DNA from: Galbibacter kalidii
GTDB lineage: Bacteria > Bacteroidota > Bacteroidia > Flavobacteriales > Flavobacteriaceae
Direction: 5' to 3'
Length of the DNA stretch: 64,000 nt
NCBI RefSeq assembly: GCF_026241135.1
Contig: NZ_JAPFGA010000001.1
Location: 248,001-312,000, forward strand
The translations under genes were made by a program, and so were the position numbers. A model generated the notes under the pieces. It did no database searches. It was not told the DNA's origin and saw only the letters and a program-made list of their open reading frames with translations. Numbering within the stretch: the stretch's first letter is position 1; each line of letters opens with the position of its first letter. This document shows positions 49,828-59,122 of this stretch, in pieces.

Positions 49828-50952
49828 ATGAAGGAAGATTATTACGAAATACTGGGAATCGACAAGAATGCAACTGCTGCTGAGATCAAAAAAGCATACA
49901 GAAAGAAAGCCCTTAAATATCACCCTGACAAAAATCCGGGAGATAAAGAAGCTGAAGCTATGTTTAAAAAAGCTGCGGAAGCTTATGAGGTATTGAGCAA
50001 TCCTGAGAAAAAGCAGCGTTATGACCAGTACGGTCATGCAGCTTTTGACGGTGCCGGTGGATTTGGCGGTGGGAGCATGAATATGGACGATATCTTCAGT
50101 CAGTTTGGAGATATCTTCGGAAGTGCTTTTGGCGGCGGCGGATTCAGTGGTTTTGGCGGATTCGGTGGTGGCGGTAGAGCCCGGGTGAAGGGTAGCAACC
50201 TACGTATTCGCGTTAGACTTACTTTGGAAGAGATCGCTAATGGTGTTGAAAAGAAAGTCAAAGTAAGGCGAAAAGTACAATCCGAAGGTGTAACCTATAA
50301 AACTTGTTCAACCTGTAACGGAATCGGACAAGTAACACGGGTTACCAATACCATCTTGGGAAGAATGCAAACAGCCACAACCTGTAATACTTGTGGTGGA
50401 GCTGGAGAAGTGATGGACAACCGACCTTCTGGTGCAGATGCTCAAGGCCTGAAAGTAGAAGAAGAAACAGTTTCCATAAAGATTCCGGCCGGAGTTGTAG
50501 AAGGTATGCAACTGAAAGTTGGAGGAAAAGGAAACGAAGCTCCCGGAAAACACGGTGTACCGGGAGATTTATTGGTAGCGATTGAAGAACAGGAGCATCC
50601 AACTTTGAAACGGGAAGGTGATAACCTTCATTACGACTTGTATGTTAGCATTGCTGAGGCGGTTCTTGGAACTTCCAAAGAAATTGATACGGTGACAGGG
50701 AAAGTGCGTATCAAACTTGAAGAAGGCATCCAATCGGGTAAAATATTACGATTAAAAGGAAAGGGAATTCCAAGTATCAATGGCTACGGTCAGGGAGACT
50801 TGTTGGTCCATATCAATGTGTGGACGCCAAAAGCCTTAAATAAAGAACAGCGCGAGTTTTTCGAAAAAATGATTGGGGACGAAAATTTTACACCCAATCC
50901 GGAAAAAAGCGACAAATCGTTTTTTGAAAAAGTGAAAGATATGTTTTCATGA
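49828..50952 (+). CDS. dnaJ: Chaperone DnaJ with a half zinc-binding domain
   Basis: 374 residues. The J domain (1-70) has HPD at 32-34. A Gly/Phe-rich linker (75-116) follows. The zinc region has only two CxxCxGxG motifs, CSTCNGIG (C160, C163) and CNTCGGAG (C186, C189), instead of four, so only one zinc site can form. The C-terminal substrate-binding domains ([40 protein letters not shown]) are complete. It delivers clients to DnaK and stimulates its ATPase. Confidence 0.95.
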   Translation: MKEDYYEILGIDKNATAAEIKKAYRKKALKYHPDKNPGDKEAEAMFKKAAEAYEVLSNPEKKQRYDQYGHAAFDGAGGFGGGSMNMDDIFSQFGDIFGSAFGGGGFSGFGGFGGGGRARVKGSNLRIRVRLTLEEIANGVEKKVKVRRKVQSEGVTYKTCSTCNGIGQVTRVTNTILGRMQTATTCNTCGGAGEVMDNRPSGADAQGLKVEEETVSIKIPAGVVEGMQLKVGGKGNEAPGKHGVPGDLLVAIEEQEHPTLKREGDNLHYDLYVSIAEAVLGTSKEIDTVTGKVRIKLEEGIQSGKILRLKGKGIPSINGYGQGDLLVHINVWTPKALNKEQREFFEKMIGDENFTPNPEKSDKSFFEKVKDMFS

Positions 50953-50980
50953 TTTAACTTTTTTATGTTATTAAAAAATA

Positions 50981-51015
50981 TATCTTTGTAGGAACACTGG
51001 TTCTAACCTAGTGTT
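50981..51015 (+). terminator. dnaJ terminator with overlapping promoter-like element
   Basis: AACACTGGTT-CTA-ACCTAGTGTT (50993-51015) is a near-perfect stem followed by AATTTTTTC. A -7-like TATCTTTG (50981-50988) ends just before it, so a very short transcript starting here is conceivable. Confidence 0.65.
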
Positions 51016-51047
51016 AATTTTTTCTTTTTCATAGCAATTTTTTCCCA

Positions 51048-51106
51048 TCCTTGATACTTTTTTTAAGGGTGGGTTTTTCTTTTCCAGATTAAGGAAAAAG
51101 ATCTGG
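51048..51106 (+). other. Two further hairpins upstream of the ABC exporter
   Basis: CCCATCCTT...AAGGGTGGG (about 51048-51074) with a following TTTTTCTTTT looks like a second terminator. CCAGAT-N11-ATCTGG (51084-51106) is a third stem. A TATCTTTG (51135-51142) closer to the start codon may be the real promoter -7 of the ABC genes, though no -33 element at the right spacing was found. Confidence 0.5.
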
Positions 51107-51159
51107 TAAAAACACTCTTTTTGGAGTATTTCAATATCTTTGAACAAATCAAATTAAAT

Positions 51160-52086
51160 ATGGCGAATTTATTGGCCGCTGAAAATGTCACCAAAGCCTT
51201 TGGTGATTATACCGCATTAAACAAAATATCCCTGGAAATCCCCGAAGGAACCATCTTTGGTTTGCTGGGTCCCAATGGGGCCGGGAAAACCACCTTTATT
51301 AGAATCATCAACCAAATCACTTATCCCGATACCGGAAACGTTATTTTTAATGGAGAGCGGTTGCATCCCGAACACGTTAAGATGATTGGTTATTTGCCCG
51401 AAGAGCGTGGTTTGTATAAAAGCATGAAAGTAGGTGAGCAGGCACTTTATTTGGCACAGCTGAAAGGAATGAACAAGACCGATGCCAAAAAGAAGTTGAA
51501 ATATTGGTTTGAAAGGTTGGAGATAGGTGACTGGTGGAATAAAAAAGTGCAGGAACTTTCAAAAGGGATGGCACAAAAAATTCAATTTGTGGTGACTGTT
51601 CTCCATGAACCCAAGCTGTTGATTTTTGACGAACCTTTTAGCGGATTCGATCCCATAAATGCAAATCTCATTAAAGATGAAATATTGAGGCTGAAAGAGA
51701 ATGGTTCTACCGTTATTTTTTCTACCCATAGAATGGAATCTGTCGAGGAATTGTGTGAACACATTGCTCTGATCCACAAATCGAACAAAATATTGGATGG
51801 TAAACTGACCGACATCAAAAGGGATTTCAAGAACAATATCTATGAAGTTGGATTAGAAACGGATGATAAAAACGCATTAAAATCTGAATTAGAGGGTAAG
51901 TTTTCGGTTGAAGAAGCTCATTTTAAATCCTTGGAAGACGAACTTAAAGTGCGCATAAAACTCGACAGTAATGAAACGGCCAATGGTTTACTCCATTACC
52001 TAACCTCTAAAGCCAGGGTAAATCACTTTGTGGAAGTAGTGCCCACGGCAAACGAAATTTTTATTGAAACGGTAAAACGCAATTAA
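51160..52086 (+). CDS. ABC-2 type exporter ATPase (NatA-like)
   Basis: 308 residues from the ATG at 51160. LGPNGAGKTTFIRIINQITY (Walker A), ELSKGMAQKIQFVVTVLHEP (signature), LLIFDEPFSGFDP (Walker B) and STHRMESVEELC (H-loop) are present, with a C-terminal DUF4162-like domain (NNIYEVGLETDDKNALKSEL). The next gene begins immediately at 52087 and encodes the membrane partner. Related NatAB systems export sodium or small molecules, so the substrate is open. Confidence 0.92.
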   Translation: MANLLAAENVTKAFGDYTALNKISLEIPEGTIFGLLGPNGAGKTTFIRIINQITYPDTGNVIFNGERLHPEHVKMIGYLPEERGLYKSMKVGEQALYLAQLKGMNKTDAKKKLKYWFERLEIGDWWNKKVQELSKGMAQKIQFVVTVLHEPKLLIFDEPFSGFDPINANLIKDEILRLKENGSTVIFSTHRMESVEELCEHIALIHKSNKILDGKLTDIKRDFKNNIYEVGLETDDKNALKSELEGKFSVEEAHFKSLEDELKVRIKLDSNETANGLLHYLTSKARVNHFVEVVPTANEIFIETVKRN

Positions 52087-53424
52087 ATGGACAAATTATT
52101 ACTCATTATAAAGCGCGAATACCTGGCCAAGGTTAGAAACAAGTCGTTCATTGTGTTAACCATTTTGAGTCCGCTTATCATTGTAGCCATGATAGCCTTG
52201 GTGGTTTATTTGGCAAAAGTAAATAGTGAAGAGAAAAGAGTGATTGCCGTTTTGGACGAAAGCACTTTTTTCAGTCGTCAATTTGAGACAGGGGCCGAAG
52301 CTTCTTATGTAGATTATAGGAATTTATCATTGGAAGAAGCCAAAGATTCGGTGAGATCAAGTGGATATTACGGTCTGCTCTTTATTCCGAGGGGAAGTGA
52401 GATTGATGCTGTAGCTGAAGGCATTCAGTTTTATACAAAAGAATCGCCAAGCATGGACATCTTGGCAAGTCTTGAAGGAAAAATAAAGACCAGGATACGT
52501 GAAGAGAAATTGAACGATTTAAATATTTCCCCGGAAGTAATTAATAGTTTGGGAGCAAATTACGATATGAATATCGTTAATTTCAGCGGTGAAAAGAACG
52601 TAAAAGGAATAACAGAGATCAAAGCTGTCATTGGTGGTGGTTTTGGTTATCTCATCATGATGTTCATCATTATTTACGGCGCTTTTGTCATGCGAAGTGT
52701 GATCGAAGAAAAGACAAGTCGTATTATTGAGGTGATTATTTCTTCGGTAAAACCTTTCCAATTGATGTTGGGGAAAATCATCGGGACTTCTTTGGCAGGA
52801 ATCACCCAATTTGTCATCTGGATACTTTCCGCAGGCATCCTAACATTCGTGGTCTTGTCTTTTATGGGCGTTGAGCTTGACGTTTTACACTCCAAGGCTA
52901 ATATTTCTCCAGAGGCCATGGAAACCCTTAATGAAGCCTCGGCTTCTCAAGACACCATCCAATTGTATGTAAACGAATTGATGAAAATTCCATGGGGAAC
53001 ACTAATAGTTTCTTTTTTGCTTTATTTTTCATTGGGATATTTAATCTACAGTTCGATCTACGCAGCCATTGGAGCTGCTGTTGATAATGAAACCGACACC
53101 CAACAATTCATGTTTCCGGTTATTATGCCATTAATGCTGGCCATTTATGTTGGCTTTTTCTCTGTTTTTGAAAATCCGCATGGGCCTATAGCCGTTGGTT
53201 TTTCTTTATTTCCTTTAACATCGCCCATTGTGATGCTAATGCGTTTACCAAGTGGGGTAGGTGCTGCGGGTGTTCCGTGGTGGCAACTTATCGCATCTAT
53301 TGTATTATTGATACTAACCTTTATCTTTATAGTCTGGTTAGCCGCCAAAATATACAGGGTGGGGATATTGATGTACGGTAAAAAACCGAGTTATAAGGAA
53401 ATATACAGGTGGTTGAAATATTAA
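52087..53424 (+). CDS. ABC-2 type exporter permease (NatB-like)
   Basis: 445 residues. It has an N-terminal TM helix (FIVLTILSPLIIVAMIALVV), a large extracytoplasmic domain (about 45-190) and then five more TM helices, including FGYLIMMFIIIYGAFVMRSV, IEEKTSRIIEVIISSVKPFQ, LMLGKIIGTSLAGITQFVIW and FVIWL in the last. The EEKTSRIIEVIISSVKP motif is characteristic of NatB. It forms the exporter with the ATPase encoded directly upstream. Confidence 0.92.
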   Translation: MDKLLLIIKREYLAKVRNKSFIVLTILSPLIIVAMIALVVYLAKVNSEEKRVIAVLDESTFFSRQFETGAEASYVDYRNLSLEEAKDSVRSSGYYGLLFIPRGSEIDAVAEGIQFYTKESPSMDILASLEGKIKTRIREEKLNDLNISPEVINSLGANYDMNIVNFSGEKNVKGITEIKAVIGGGFGYLIMMFIIIYGAFVMRSVIEEKTSRIIEVIISSVKPFQLMLGKIIGTSLAGITQFVIWILSAGILTFVVLSFMGVELDVLHSKANISPEAMETLNEASASQDTIQLYVNELMKIPWGTLIVSFLLYFSLGYLIYSSIYAAIGAAVDNETDTQQFMFPVIMPLMLAIYVGFFSVFENPHGPIAVGFSLFPLTSPIVMLMRLPSGVGAAGVPWWQLIASIVLLILTFIFIVWLAAKIYRVGILMYGKKPSYKEIYRWLKY

Positions 53425-53464
53425 GTAGTTTATGTATCTTCTAAGTTAAAATGTTTATTTTAAA

Positions 53465-54313
53465 ATGAAAGAAATTGCAGGCGGTATTGTAAATGGTATA
53501 AAAGAGCTTTTTAATTTCCCCTTGTACTCAGGAAAAGATGTTTCCATTACGGCAAGCACCATACTTCTTATTATTATAAGCTGTATTATAGCCTTTTATA
53601 TATTAAAACTGATAAGAAGACTGATCACTTCAAAACTTCCACTTGAGGATAAAGGGAAATTTGTAAGTATCTTCAAATTTGTCAACTATATTGTTTACAT
53701 CATAGTCGTTATTATTGTCTTGAGTTCATCCGGAGTTAACCTGACCGTACTTTTAACAGCTTCTGCGGCACTTTTTGTCGGTTTGGGTTTTGCTCTTCAG
53801 TATTTGTTTCAGGATATTATTTCCGGGGTACTTATCATTGTCGACCAATCTTTACACGTAGGTGATGTAGTGGAGATAGACGGGAAAGTAGCCCGGGTGA
53901 TTGATATAAAACTGAGGACGACAAGAGCCATTACTAGGGACGACAAGATTGTGATTATACCCAATCACTTTTTTCTAACGGACATCATCTATAATTATAC
54001 CCAAAACCACAAAACAACAAGGGAAACAATCACCGTTGGAGTGGCATATGGAAGTGATACAGCATTGGTAAAAAAAATATTGTTGAAGAGTCTCGAATCA
54101 CAAGATGGTGTCTTGAAAAAACCAAAACCTAATGTTATATTTAATGATTTTGGTGATTCGGCACTTGTTTTTAATTTGAATTTTTATATCAGTGATAGTT
54201 TTACCGATCCGAGTATAAAAAGTGATGTACGATTTAAGATCGATCAATTGTTTAGGGAACATAATGTCACTATTCCTTTCCCACAAAGGGATGTACATAT
54301 TTTTAATAAGTAA
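53465..54313 (+). CDS. MscS-family mechanosensitive ion channel
   Basis: 282 residues with three N-terminal TM helices (about 25-105). The pore helix is rich in Ala/Gly (LLTASAALFVGLGFALQYLF), and the beta domain has QDIISGVLIIVDQSLHVGDV and VVEIDGKVARVIDIKLRTTR. It relieves osmotic pressure by opening under membrane tension. It is 14 bp upstream of the sigma-54 activator gene and the two are probably co-transcribed. Confidence 0.92.
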   Translation: MKEIAGGIVNGIKELFNFPLYSGKDVSITASTILLIIISCIIAFYILKLIRRLITSKLPLEDKGKFVSIFKFVNYIVYIIVVIIVLSSSGVNLTVLLTASAALFVGLGFALQYLFQDIISGVLIIVDQSLHVGDVVEIDGKVARVIDIKLRTTRAITRDDKIVIIPNHFFLTDIIYNYTQNHKTTRETITVGVAYGSDTALVKKILLKSLESQDGVLKKPKPNVIFNDFGDSALVFNLNFYISDSFTDPSIKSDVRFKIDQLFREHNVTIPFPQRDVHIFNK

Positions 54314-54326
54314 TTAAAAAAGAATA

Positions 54327-55490
54327 ATGGCAAAAATATTGGTTATTGAAGACGAAGCTGCCATCCGAAGGGTGTTGGTTAAAATCCTGACCGAAGAGAA
54401 CAGCAAATATGAAGTGGAAGAAGCCGAAGACGGTTTGGAAGGGGTGGAAAAGATAAAGAAACAGGATTTTGACTTGGTTTTATGTGATATAAAAATGCCA
54501 AAAATGGATGGCGTTGAAGTACTAGAAGCTACTGGAAAGATAAAACCGGAATTGCCTTTTGTGATGATTTCCGGCCATGGTGACCTCGAAACGGCTGTGA
54601 ATACCATGCGGATGGGTGCCTATGATTATATTTCAAAACCCCCCGATCTGAACCGGCTTTTGAATACCGTAAGAAATGCACTCGATAAAAAAGAACTTGT
54701 CGTAGAGAACAAACGCTTGAAAAAGAAGGTGAGCAAGAACTACGAAATGGTTGGGGAGAGCAAGAGCATTACGCTCATAAAGGAAATGATCGAAAAAGTG
54801 GCTGATACTAATGCCCGGGTCATGATCACCGGACCCAACGGAACGGGAAAAGAATTGGTGGCACATTGGTTGCATCAGAAAAGCGAGCGCTCCAAAGGAC
54901 CGATGGTAGAAGTGAACTGTGCTGCTATTCCGTCGGAATTGATAGAAAGTGAACTCTTCGGACATGTAAAAGGAGCATTTACCTCGGCGGTAAAAGACCG
55001 AGCCGGGAAATTTGAAGCTGCCAATGGCGGAACCATCTTCCTTGATGAAATAGGAGACATGAGCCTTTCGGCACAGGCCAAAGTTTTAAGAGCACTTCAG
55101 GAAAATAAAATCTCCCGGGTAGGAAGCGATAAAGACATAAAAGTGGATGTACGCGTGGTGGCGGCAACTAATAAAGACCTGAAAAAAGAAATCGAAGACG
55201 GAAAATTCAGGGAAGATTTATATCACCGTTTAGCTGTAATCCTGATCGATGTTCCACCCTTGAACGATAGAAGAGATGACATTCCGTTGCTCATAGAACA
55301 TTTTGCGAAGAAAATTGCCAGCGAACAAGGAAATGCACAAAAGAAATTCACGACAAAAGCCGTAAAACTACTTCAAGAATACGATTGGACGGGAAATGTC
55401 AGAGAATTGCGCAATGTAGTGGAACGTCTTATCATCCTCAGCGGAAAAGAAGTAAGCGAAAAAGATGTAAAGCTTTTTGCAAGTAAGTAA
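54327..55490 (+). CDS. NtrC-like response regulator lacking a DNA-binding domain
   Basis: 387 residues. The receiver domain (1-120) has the phospho-acceptor Asp54 (LVLCDIKMPKMDG) and Lys104 (SKPPD). The AAA+ sigma-54 interaction domain (141-370) has Walker A GPNGTGKE (169-176), Walker B FLDEIGD and FREDLYHRLAV. The loop that contacts sigma-54, normally GAFTGA, reads GAFTSA (216-221). The protein ends with DVKLFASK soon after the AAA+ lid, so there is no Fis-type HTH. Activation might occur from solution. It is preceded by MscS. Confidence 0.93.
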   Translation: MAKILVIEDEAAIRRVLVKILTEENSKYEVEEAEDGLEGVEKIKKQDFDLVLCDIKMPKMDGVEVLEATGKIKPELPFVMISGHGDLETAVNTMRMGAYDYISKPPDLNRLLNTVRNALDKKELVVENKRLKKKVSKNYEMVGESKSITLIKEMIEKVADTNARVMITGPNGTGKELVAHWLHQKSERSKGPMVEVNCAAIPSELIESELFGHVKGAFTSAVKDRAGKFEAANGGTIFLDEIGDMSLSAQAKVLRALQENKISRVGSDKDIKVDVRVVAATNKDLKKEIEDGKFREDLYHRLAVILIDVPPLNDRRDDIPLLIEHFAKKIASEQGNAQKKFTTKAVKLLQEYDWTGNVRELRNVVERLIILSGKEVSEKDVKLFASK

Positions 55491-55524
55491 CATAAGGTGT
55501 CTGAAAAGTAATTAAAGCTTGATA

Positions 55525-55599
55525 TTGTCAGGTTGAGCGCAGTCGAAACCTATTAATTTTCAATAGTTATTTAGTTCTCGACTGCGCTCGAACTGACAA
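55525..55599. repeat. Interspersed palindrome around GAGCGCAGTCGA
   Basis: TTGTCAGGTTGAGCGCAGTC... (55525-55549) and its inverted partner (55575-55599) match at 21 of 25 positions with a 25-bp spacer. The CGCAGTCGA core recurs at 34839 and 34868. Confidence 0.65.
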
Positions 55600-55670
55600 A
55601 TTGAATATATGGAAATACTTTAAAAGGTTATTTTTAATAATTATATTCGTGAATCAGCGGCAAACAACCT

Positions 55671-56498
55671 TTATTTCTGCATACATTTATTCAAAGCGTT
55701 CAACACTTTCTGTTGTGTGCTTACAGTAAGTTTTAGGTAGTAGTCACGAGTGTTTTTCAGCGATTCGTCGTTTAAAACTTCATCCCCTCTGGAATAGCCT
55801 CCATTCAAAATTTCCGAAGCTTCATTACAATCAAGGGTACTGGCCAATTCTTTCAGGCTTTTTTCCATGTCAAAGAGTGATTGCTCCGCTGCATGCTTTA
55901 CCCTCAATTGTTGATCCAGTTCATGTTGACGATTGATACGGGCTTGTTCTGCCAATTGTTGTTGTTTGGCTATTTTTTCTTCCAACAAGCGTTGTTGTTC
56001 CAACAGACGCTGTTTTTCAGCTTCCAGTTTTTGCTGTTCGCTCATCAAGTTTTGTTCTACTTCAGTTGAAGGGGCTTCATCAGTTACCGAAGAAGGACTT
56101 GAAGCAACAGAGCTGTAGTCTATACTCGCCGTACTACCAGAAGTACTACACATATCCAACTTGGTCATGACCTTTTGCAGGTCTTCGTGAGCCTTTTTCA
56201 TGTAAAAACGCCCCGCTTCCCAATCTGCCGGATCTGTGGCCTGATTCAGGTTATCGAGACCGTCGATAATAGGGTTAACCGCTTCATTGCATCCGCAACT
56301 TTCTACCAATCCTTTTGTTTTTTCCAAAGCAGCAACAGCCCTGTCGGCATAATACTTTTGATGGTCAAAATTATCAGCGTCCAACGATTTTTTGGTATGT
56401 GCCAGTGCGTAGCTTAACTGCGAATACGCTGAGTCACAATTAGCTGTTAGGTTATAAGAAAACGACAGGAATAGAAAAAGTAGTGTAAGTTTTTTCAT
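55671..56498 (-). CDS. Exported coiled-coil protein, unknown function
   Basis: 275 residues from the ATG at 56498. A signal peptide (KKLTLLFLFLSFSYNLTANC) is followed by a helical domain with five Cys (DSAYSQLSYALAHTKKSLDA, GLVESCGCNEAVNPIIDGLD), a Ser-rich linker, and a Gln-rich coiled coil (EQQKLEAEKQRLLEQQRLLE, about 165-220). Then a second helical segment containing LASTLDCNEASEILNGGYSR follows. It looks like a Bacteroidota-specific periplasmic protein. No function can be assigned. Confidence 0.68.
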   Translation of the reverse strand: MKKLTLLFLFLSFSYNLTANCDSAYSQLSYALAHTKKSLDADNFDHQKYYADRAVAALEKTKGLVESCGCNEAVNPIIDGLDNLNQATDPADWEAGRFYMKKAHEDLQKVMTKLDMCSTSGSTASIDYSSVASSPSSVTDEAPSTEVEQNLMSEQQKLEAEKQRLLEQQRLLEEKIAKQQQLAEQARINRQHELDQQLRVKHAAEQSLFDMEKSLKELASTLDCNEASEILNGGYSRGDEVLNDESLKNTRDYYLKLTVSTQQKVLNALNKCMQK

Positions 56499-56618
56499 AA
56501 CATACAGGTTTAAATTCATTAATTTGGGCAAAGCAATATTACAATTTATATTGGATTTTCAAAAACTTTGTGGTAAACTTATTCATGTTTGTGGCGTAAT
56601 CGCCCAATGATTTTAACT

Positions 56619-57497
56619 ATGGAAGCAATAAAAACCTCAGATTATAGAGTAGACAAGGAAGTTCGACTGAATGAAGTGCCAACGCTTAACAATTTGGAGG
56701 CAACGAACGACGAACTTAAAGAACGGCTTAAAGACATCCGCAAAAAGCTGGGGAAATTCCAGGATGTGATTTATGCACATGCCAAATACAGTGTACTTAT
56801 ATGCTTACAGGGGATCGATACTGCGGGAAAAGACAGTTTGATAAGGGAAGTGTTTAAGGATTTTAATTCCAGAGGAGTGGTGGTACACAGTTTTAAAACG
56901 CCTACAGATAAGGAAAAGAAACACGATTATTTATGGAGGCATTACATCGCTTTACCTGAGAAGGGGAAATTTGGGGTTTTCAACCGAACACATTATGAGA
57001 ATGTATTGGTGACCAAGGTTCACCCAGAATATATCTTGGGGGAGCATATTCCAGGAATCGAAAGTGTAGATGACATTACCGAAGCCTTTTGGCATAAACG
57101 CTTTGAGCAGATCAAGGATTTTGAGAAACATTTAGCAGAAAACGGAACAATTATATTTAAATTTTTTCTTCATTTGTCGAAGGAAGAACAGAAAAACAGA
57201 TTGTTGAGAAGGTTGGAACGAGAAGACAAAAACTGGAAGTTTTCCCCCGGAGACCTAAAAGAACGGGAACTTTGGGATCAATACAGGAATTGTTATCAAG
57301 AAGCCATCAATGTCACATCACAACCATATGCGCCTTGGTATATCATTCCGGCAGATAATAAAAAAGCAGCACGGGTTATTGTGGCCGATATTTTGTACGA
57401 TGAATTGAAAGAATATAAAGACATCAAACTTCCGGAATTACCCGATGCCATAAAAGCAAATATTGAAGAATACAAAGCGATATTGAATAAAGGATAA
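56619..57497 (+). CDS. PPK2-family polyphosphate:nucleotide phosphotransferase
   Basis: 292 residues from the ATG at 56619 (56607 is possible). It has Walker A-like LQGIDTAGKDSLIREVFKDF, lid VVVHSFKTPTDKEKKHDYLW, Walker B FNRTHYENVLVTKVHPEYI, and KFFLHLSKEEQKNRLLRRLE with the lid arginines. The family moves phosphate between polyphosphate and ADP/GDP or AMP. The closest subgroup by sequence is the AMP/ADP type, but the preferred nucleotide cannot be read from the sequence. It lies 11 bp upstream of an M28 peptidase. Confidence 0.9.
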   Translation: MEAIKTSDYRVDKEVRLNEVPTLNNLEATNDELKERLKDIRKKLGKFQDVIYAHAKYSVLICLQGIDTAGKDSLIREVFKDFNSRGVVVHSFKTPTDKEKKHDYLWRHYIALPEKGKFGVFNRTHYENVLVTKVHPEYILGEHIPGIESVDDITEAFWHKRFEQIKDFEKHLAENGTIIFKFFLHLSKEEQKNRLLRRLEREDKNWKFSPGDLKERELWDQYRNCYQEAINVTSQPYAPWYIIPADNKKAARVIVADILYDELKEYKDIKLPELPDAIKANIEEYKAILNKG

Positions 57498-57508
57498 ACT
57501 TAATTACA

Positions 57509-58912
57509 ATGATCAAAAAAACATGTTTATTGATAGCTGTAACCTTGATTTCTTTTGTAGGAATAGCCCAGACAAATGATGAAGCCCAACTTCAAAAAAT
57601 TTACAAAACCTCACTGACCAATGGAAAAAGCTACGAATGGTTGGATTATTTGTCCAATCAGATAGGGGGACGACTTTCGGGATCTTTTAATGCTGAATTG
57701 GCGGTTGAATATACAAAAGAGCAATTGGAAACACTGGGCTTGGATCGTGTTTGGCTCCAACCGGTGATGGTTCCTAAATGGACGAGGGGAATCAAGGAAT
57801 TTGCCTACATTGAATATGGACCGGGAGAGACTAACGGGGTAAACATTTGTGCCTTGGGTGGTTCGGTAGCCACACCTGCTGGAGGATTGAAAGCTCACGT
57901 AATTGAAGTACAAGGACTAGATGAATTGGAAGCTTTGGGAGAGGAAAAAATAAAAGGAAAGATTGTTTTTTATAACCGTCCCATGCAAGCGGATTTGATC
58001 CAGACCTTTGAAGCCTATGGTGGTTGTGTTGATCAACGGTATTCCGGTGCGGCCGAAGCGGCTAAATATGGTGCTGTAGGGGTAATCGTAAGGTCGATGA
58101 ACCTTCGGTTGGACGATCTGCCCCATACCGGGAGCATGAGTTATGGTGATTTGCCCGTTTCAAAACGGATTCCGGCAGCAGCTATAAGTACTAATGGGGC
58201 AGAATCTTTAAGTACTATGTTGGCGCTCAATAAAGACATCAAGTTTTTCTTCCGACAAACTTGTAAAGTATTTCCTGATGTACAATCGTATAACGTGATA
58301 GGTGAAATAAAAGGAAGTACATATCCCGATGAGATCATTACCGTGGGTGGACATTTGGATTCGTGGGACTTAGGTGATGGTTCACACGACGACGGTGCCG
58401 GTTGTGTGCAAAGCATGGAGGTGTTACGTCTGTTGAAAGAGACAGGATATACCCCTAAACGAACCATCCGAGTGGTTTTGTTTATGAACGAAGAGAATGG
58501 TTTACGTGGGGCGACAAAATATGCTGAAGTAGCCAAAGAAAAAGGAGAAAACCATGTGTTTGCCTTGGAAAGTGATGCCGGCGGATTTACTCCCAGAGGT
58601 TTCTCTTTTGATTGTTCCGATGTGGATTTTGAACAAATTCTTTCATGGAAACCACTTTTTAAACCCTATCTGATTCACTATTTTGAACAAGGAGGCAGTG
58701 GCGCCGATGTAGGTCCACTAAAAGGAAATGGAACCGTATTGGCCGGACTTCGTCCCGATTCACAACGCTATTTTGATCATCACCATGCAGCAAACGATAC
58801 CTTTGAACACGTTAACAAAAGAGAACTGGAACTCGGAGCAGCCACAATGACATCTTTAATCTATCTGATGGATAAATATGGAACGGTAGCTTTTAATAAG
58901 ATTAAGGGGTAA
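57509..58912 (+). CDS. Secreted M28-family zinc aminopeptidase/carboxypeptidase-like
   Basis: 467 residues. A signal peptide (1-20, ending GIAQ), then a PA-like insertion (about 120-250, GGSVATPAGGLKAHVIEVQG) in front of the M28 catalytic domain: TVGGHLDSWDLGDGSHDDGA has the first zinc ligands, FMNEENGLRG the catalytic Glu, ALESDAGGF the next ligand and YFDHHHAANDTFEHVN the last His. The gene order with PPK2 seems coincidental. Probably acts in the periplasm on peptides. Confidence 0.92.
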   Translation: MIKKTCLLIAVTLISFVGIAQTNDEAQLQKIYKTSLTNGKSYEWLDYLSNQIGGRLSGSFNAELAVEYTKEQLETLGLDRVWLQPVMVPKWTRGIKEFAYIEYGPGETNGVNICALGGSVATPAGGLKAHVIEVQGLDELEALGEEKIKGKIVFYNRPMQADLIQTFEAYGGCVDQRYSGAAEAAKYGAVGVIVRSMNLRLDDLPHTGSMSYGDLPVSKRIPAAAISTNGAESLSTMLALNKDIKFFFRQTCKVFPDVQSYNVIGEIKGSTYPDEIITVGGHLDSWDLGDGSHDDGAGCVQSMEVLRLLKETGYTPKRTIRVVLFMNEENGLRGATKYAEVAKEKGENHVFALESDAGGFTPRGFSFDCSDVDFEQILSWKPLFKPYLIHYFEQGGSGADVGPLKGNGTVLAGLRPDSQRYFDHHHAANDTFEHVNKRELELGAATMTSLIYLMDKYGTVAFNKIKG

Positions 58913-59122
58913 ATCCAGATTACTTATTGAAGGTAATGCTGCGCGAATGTCTCTCGGCTTTGCGCATTTATCTGCGTGAAAGTACTGGAAGGCACATAAA
59001 CAAAAAAGTTCCTCAAAGTCGGGAGACTTTGCGGAGCGGGGTGAGGGCAAATGAATTCAGTTTTGTGATAGTAGAATTGAAGACGAAGGGTTTGATATTC
59101 CCAACTTCACACATTTACCTAC

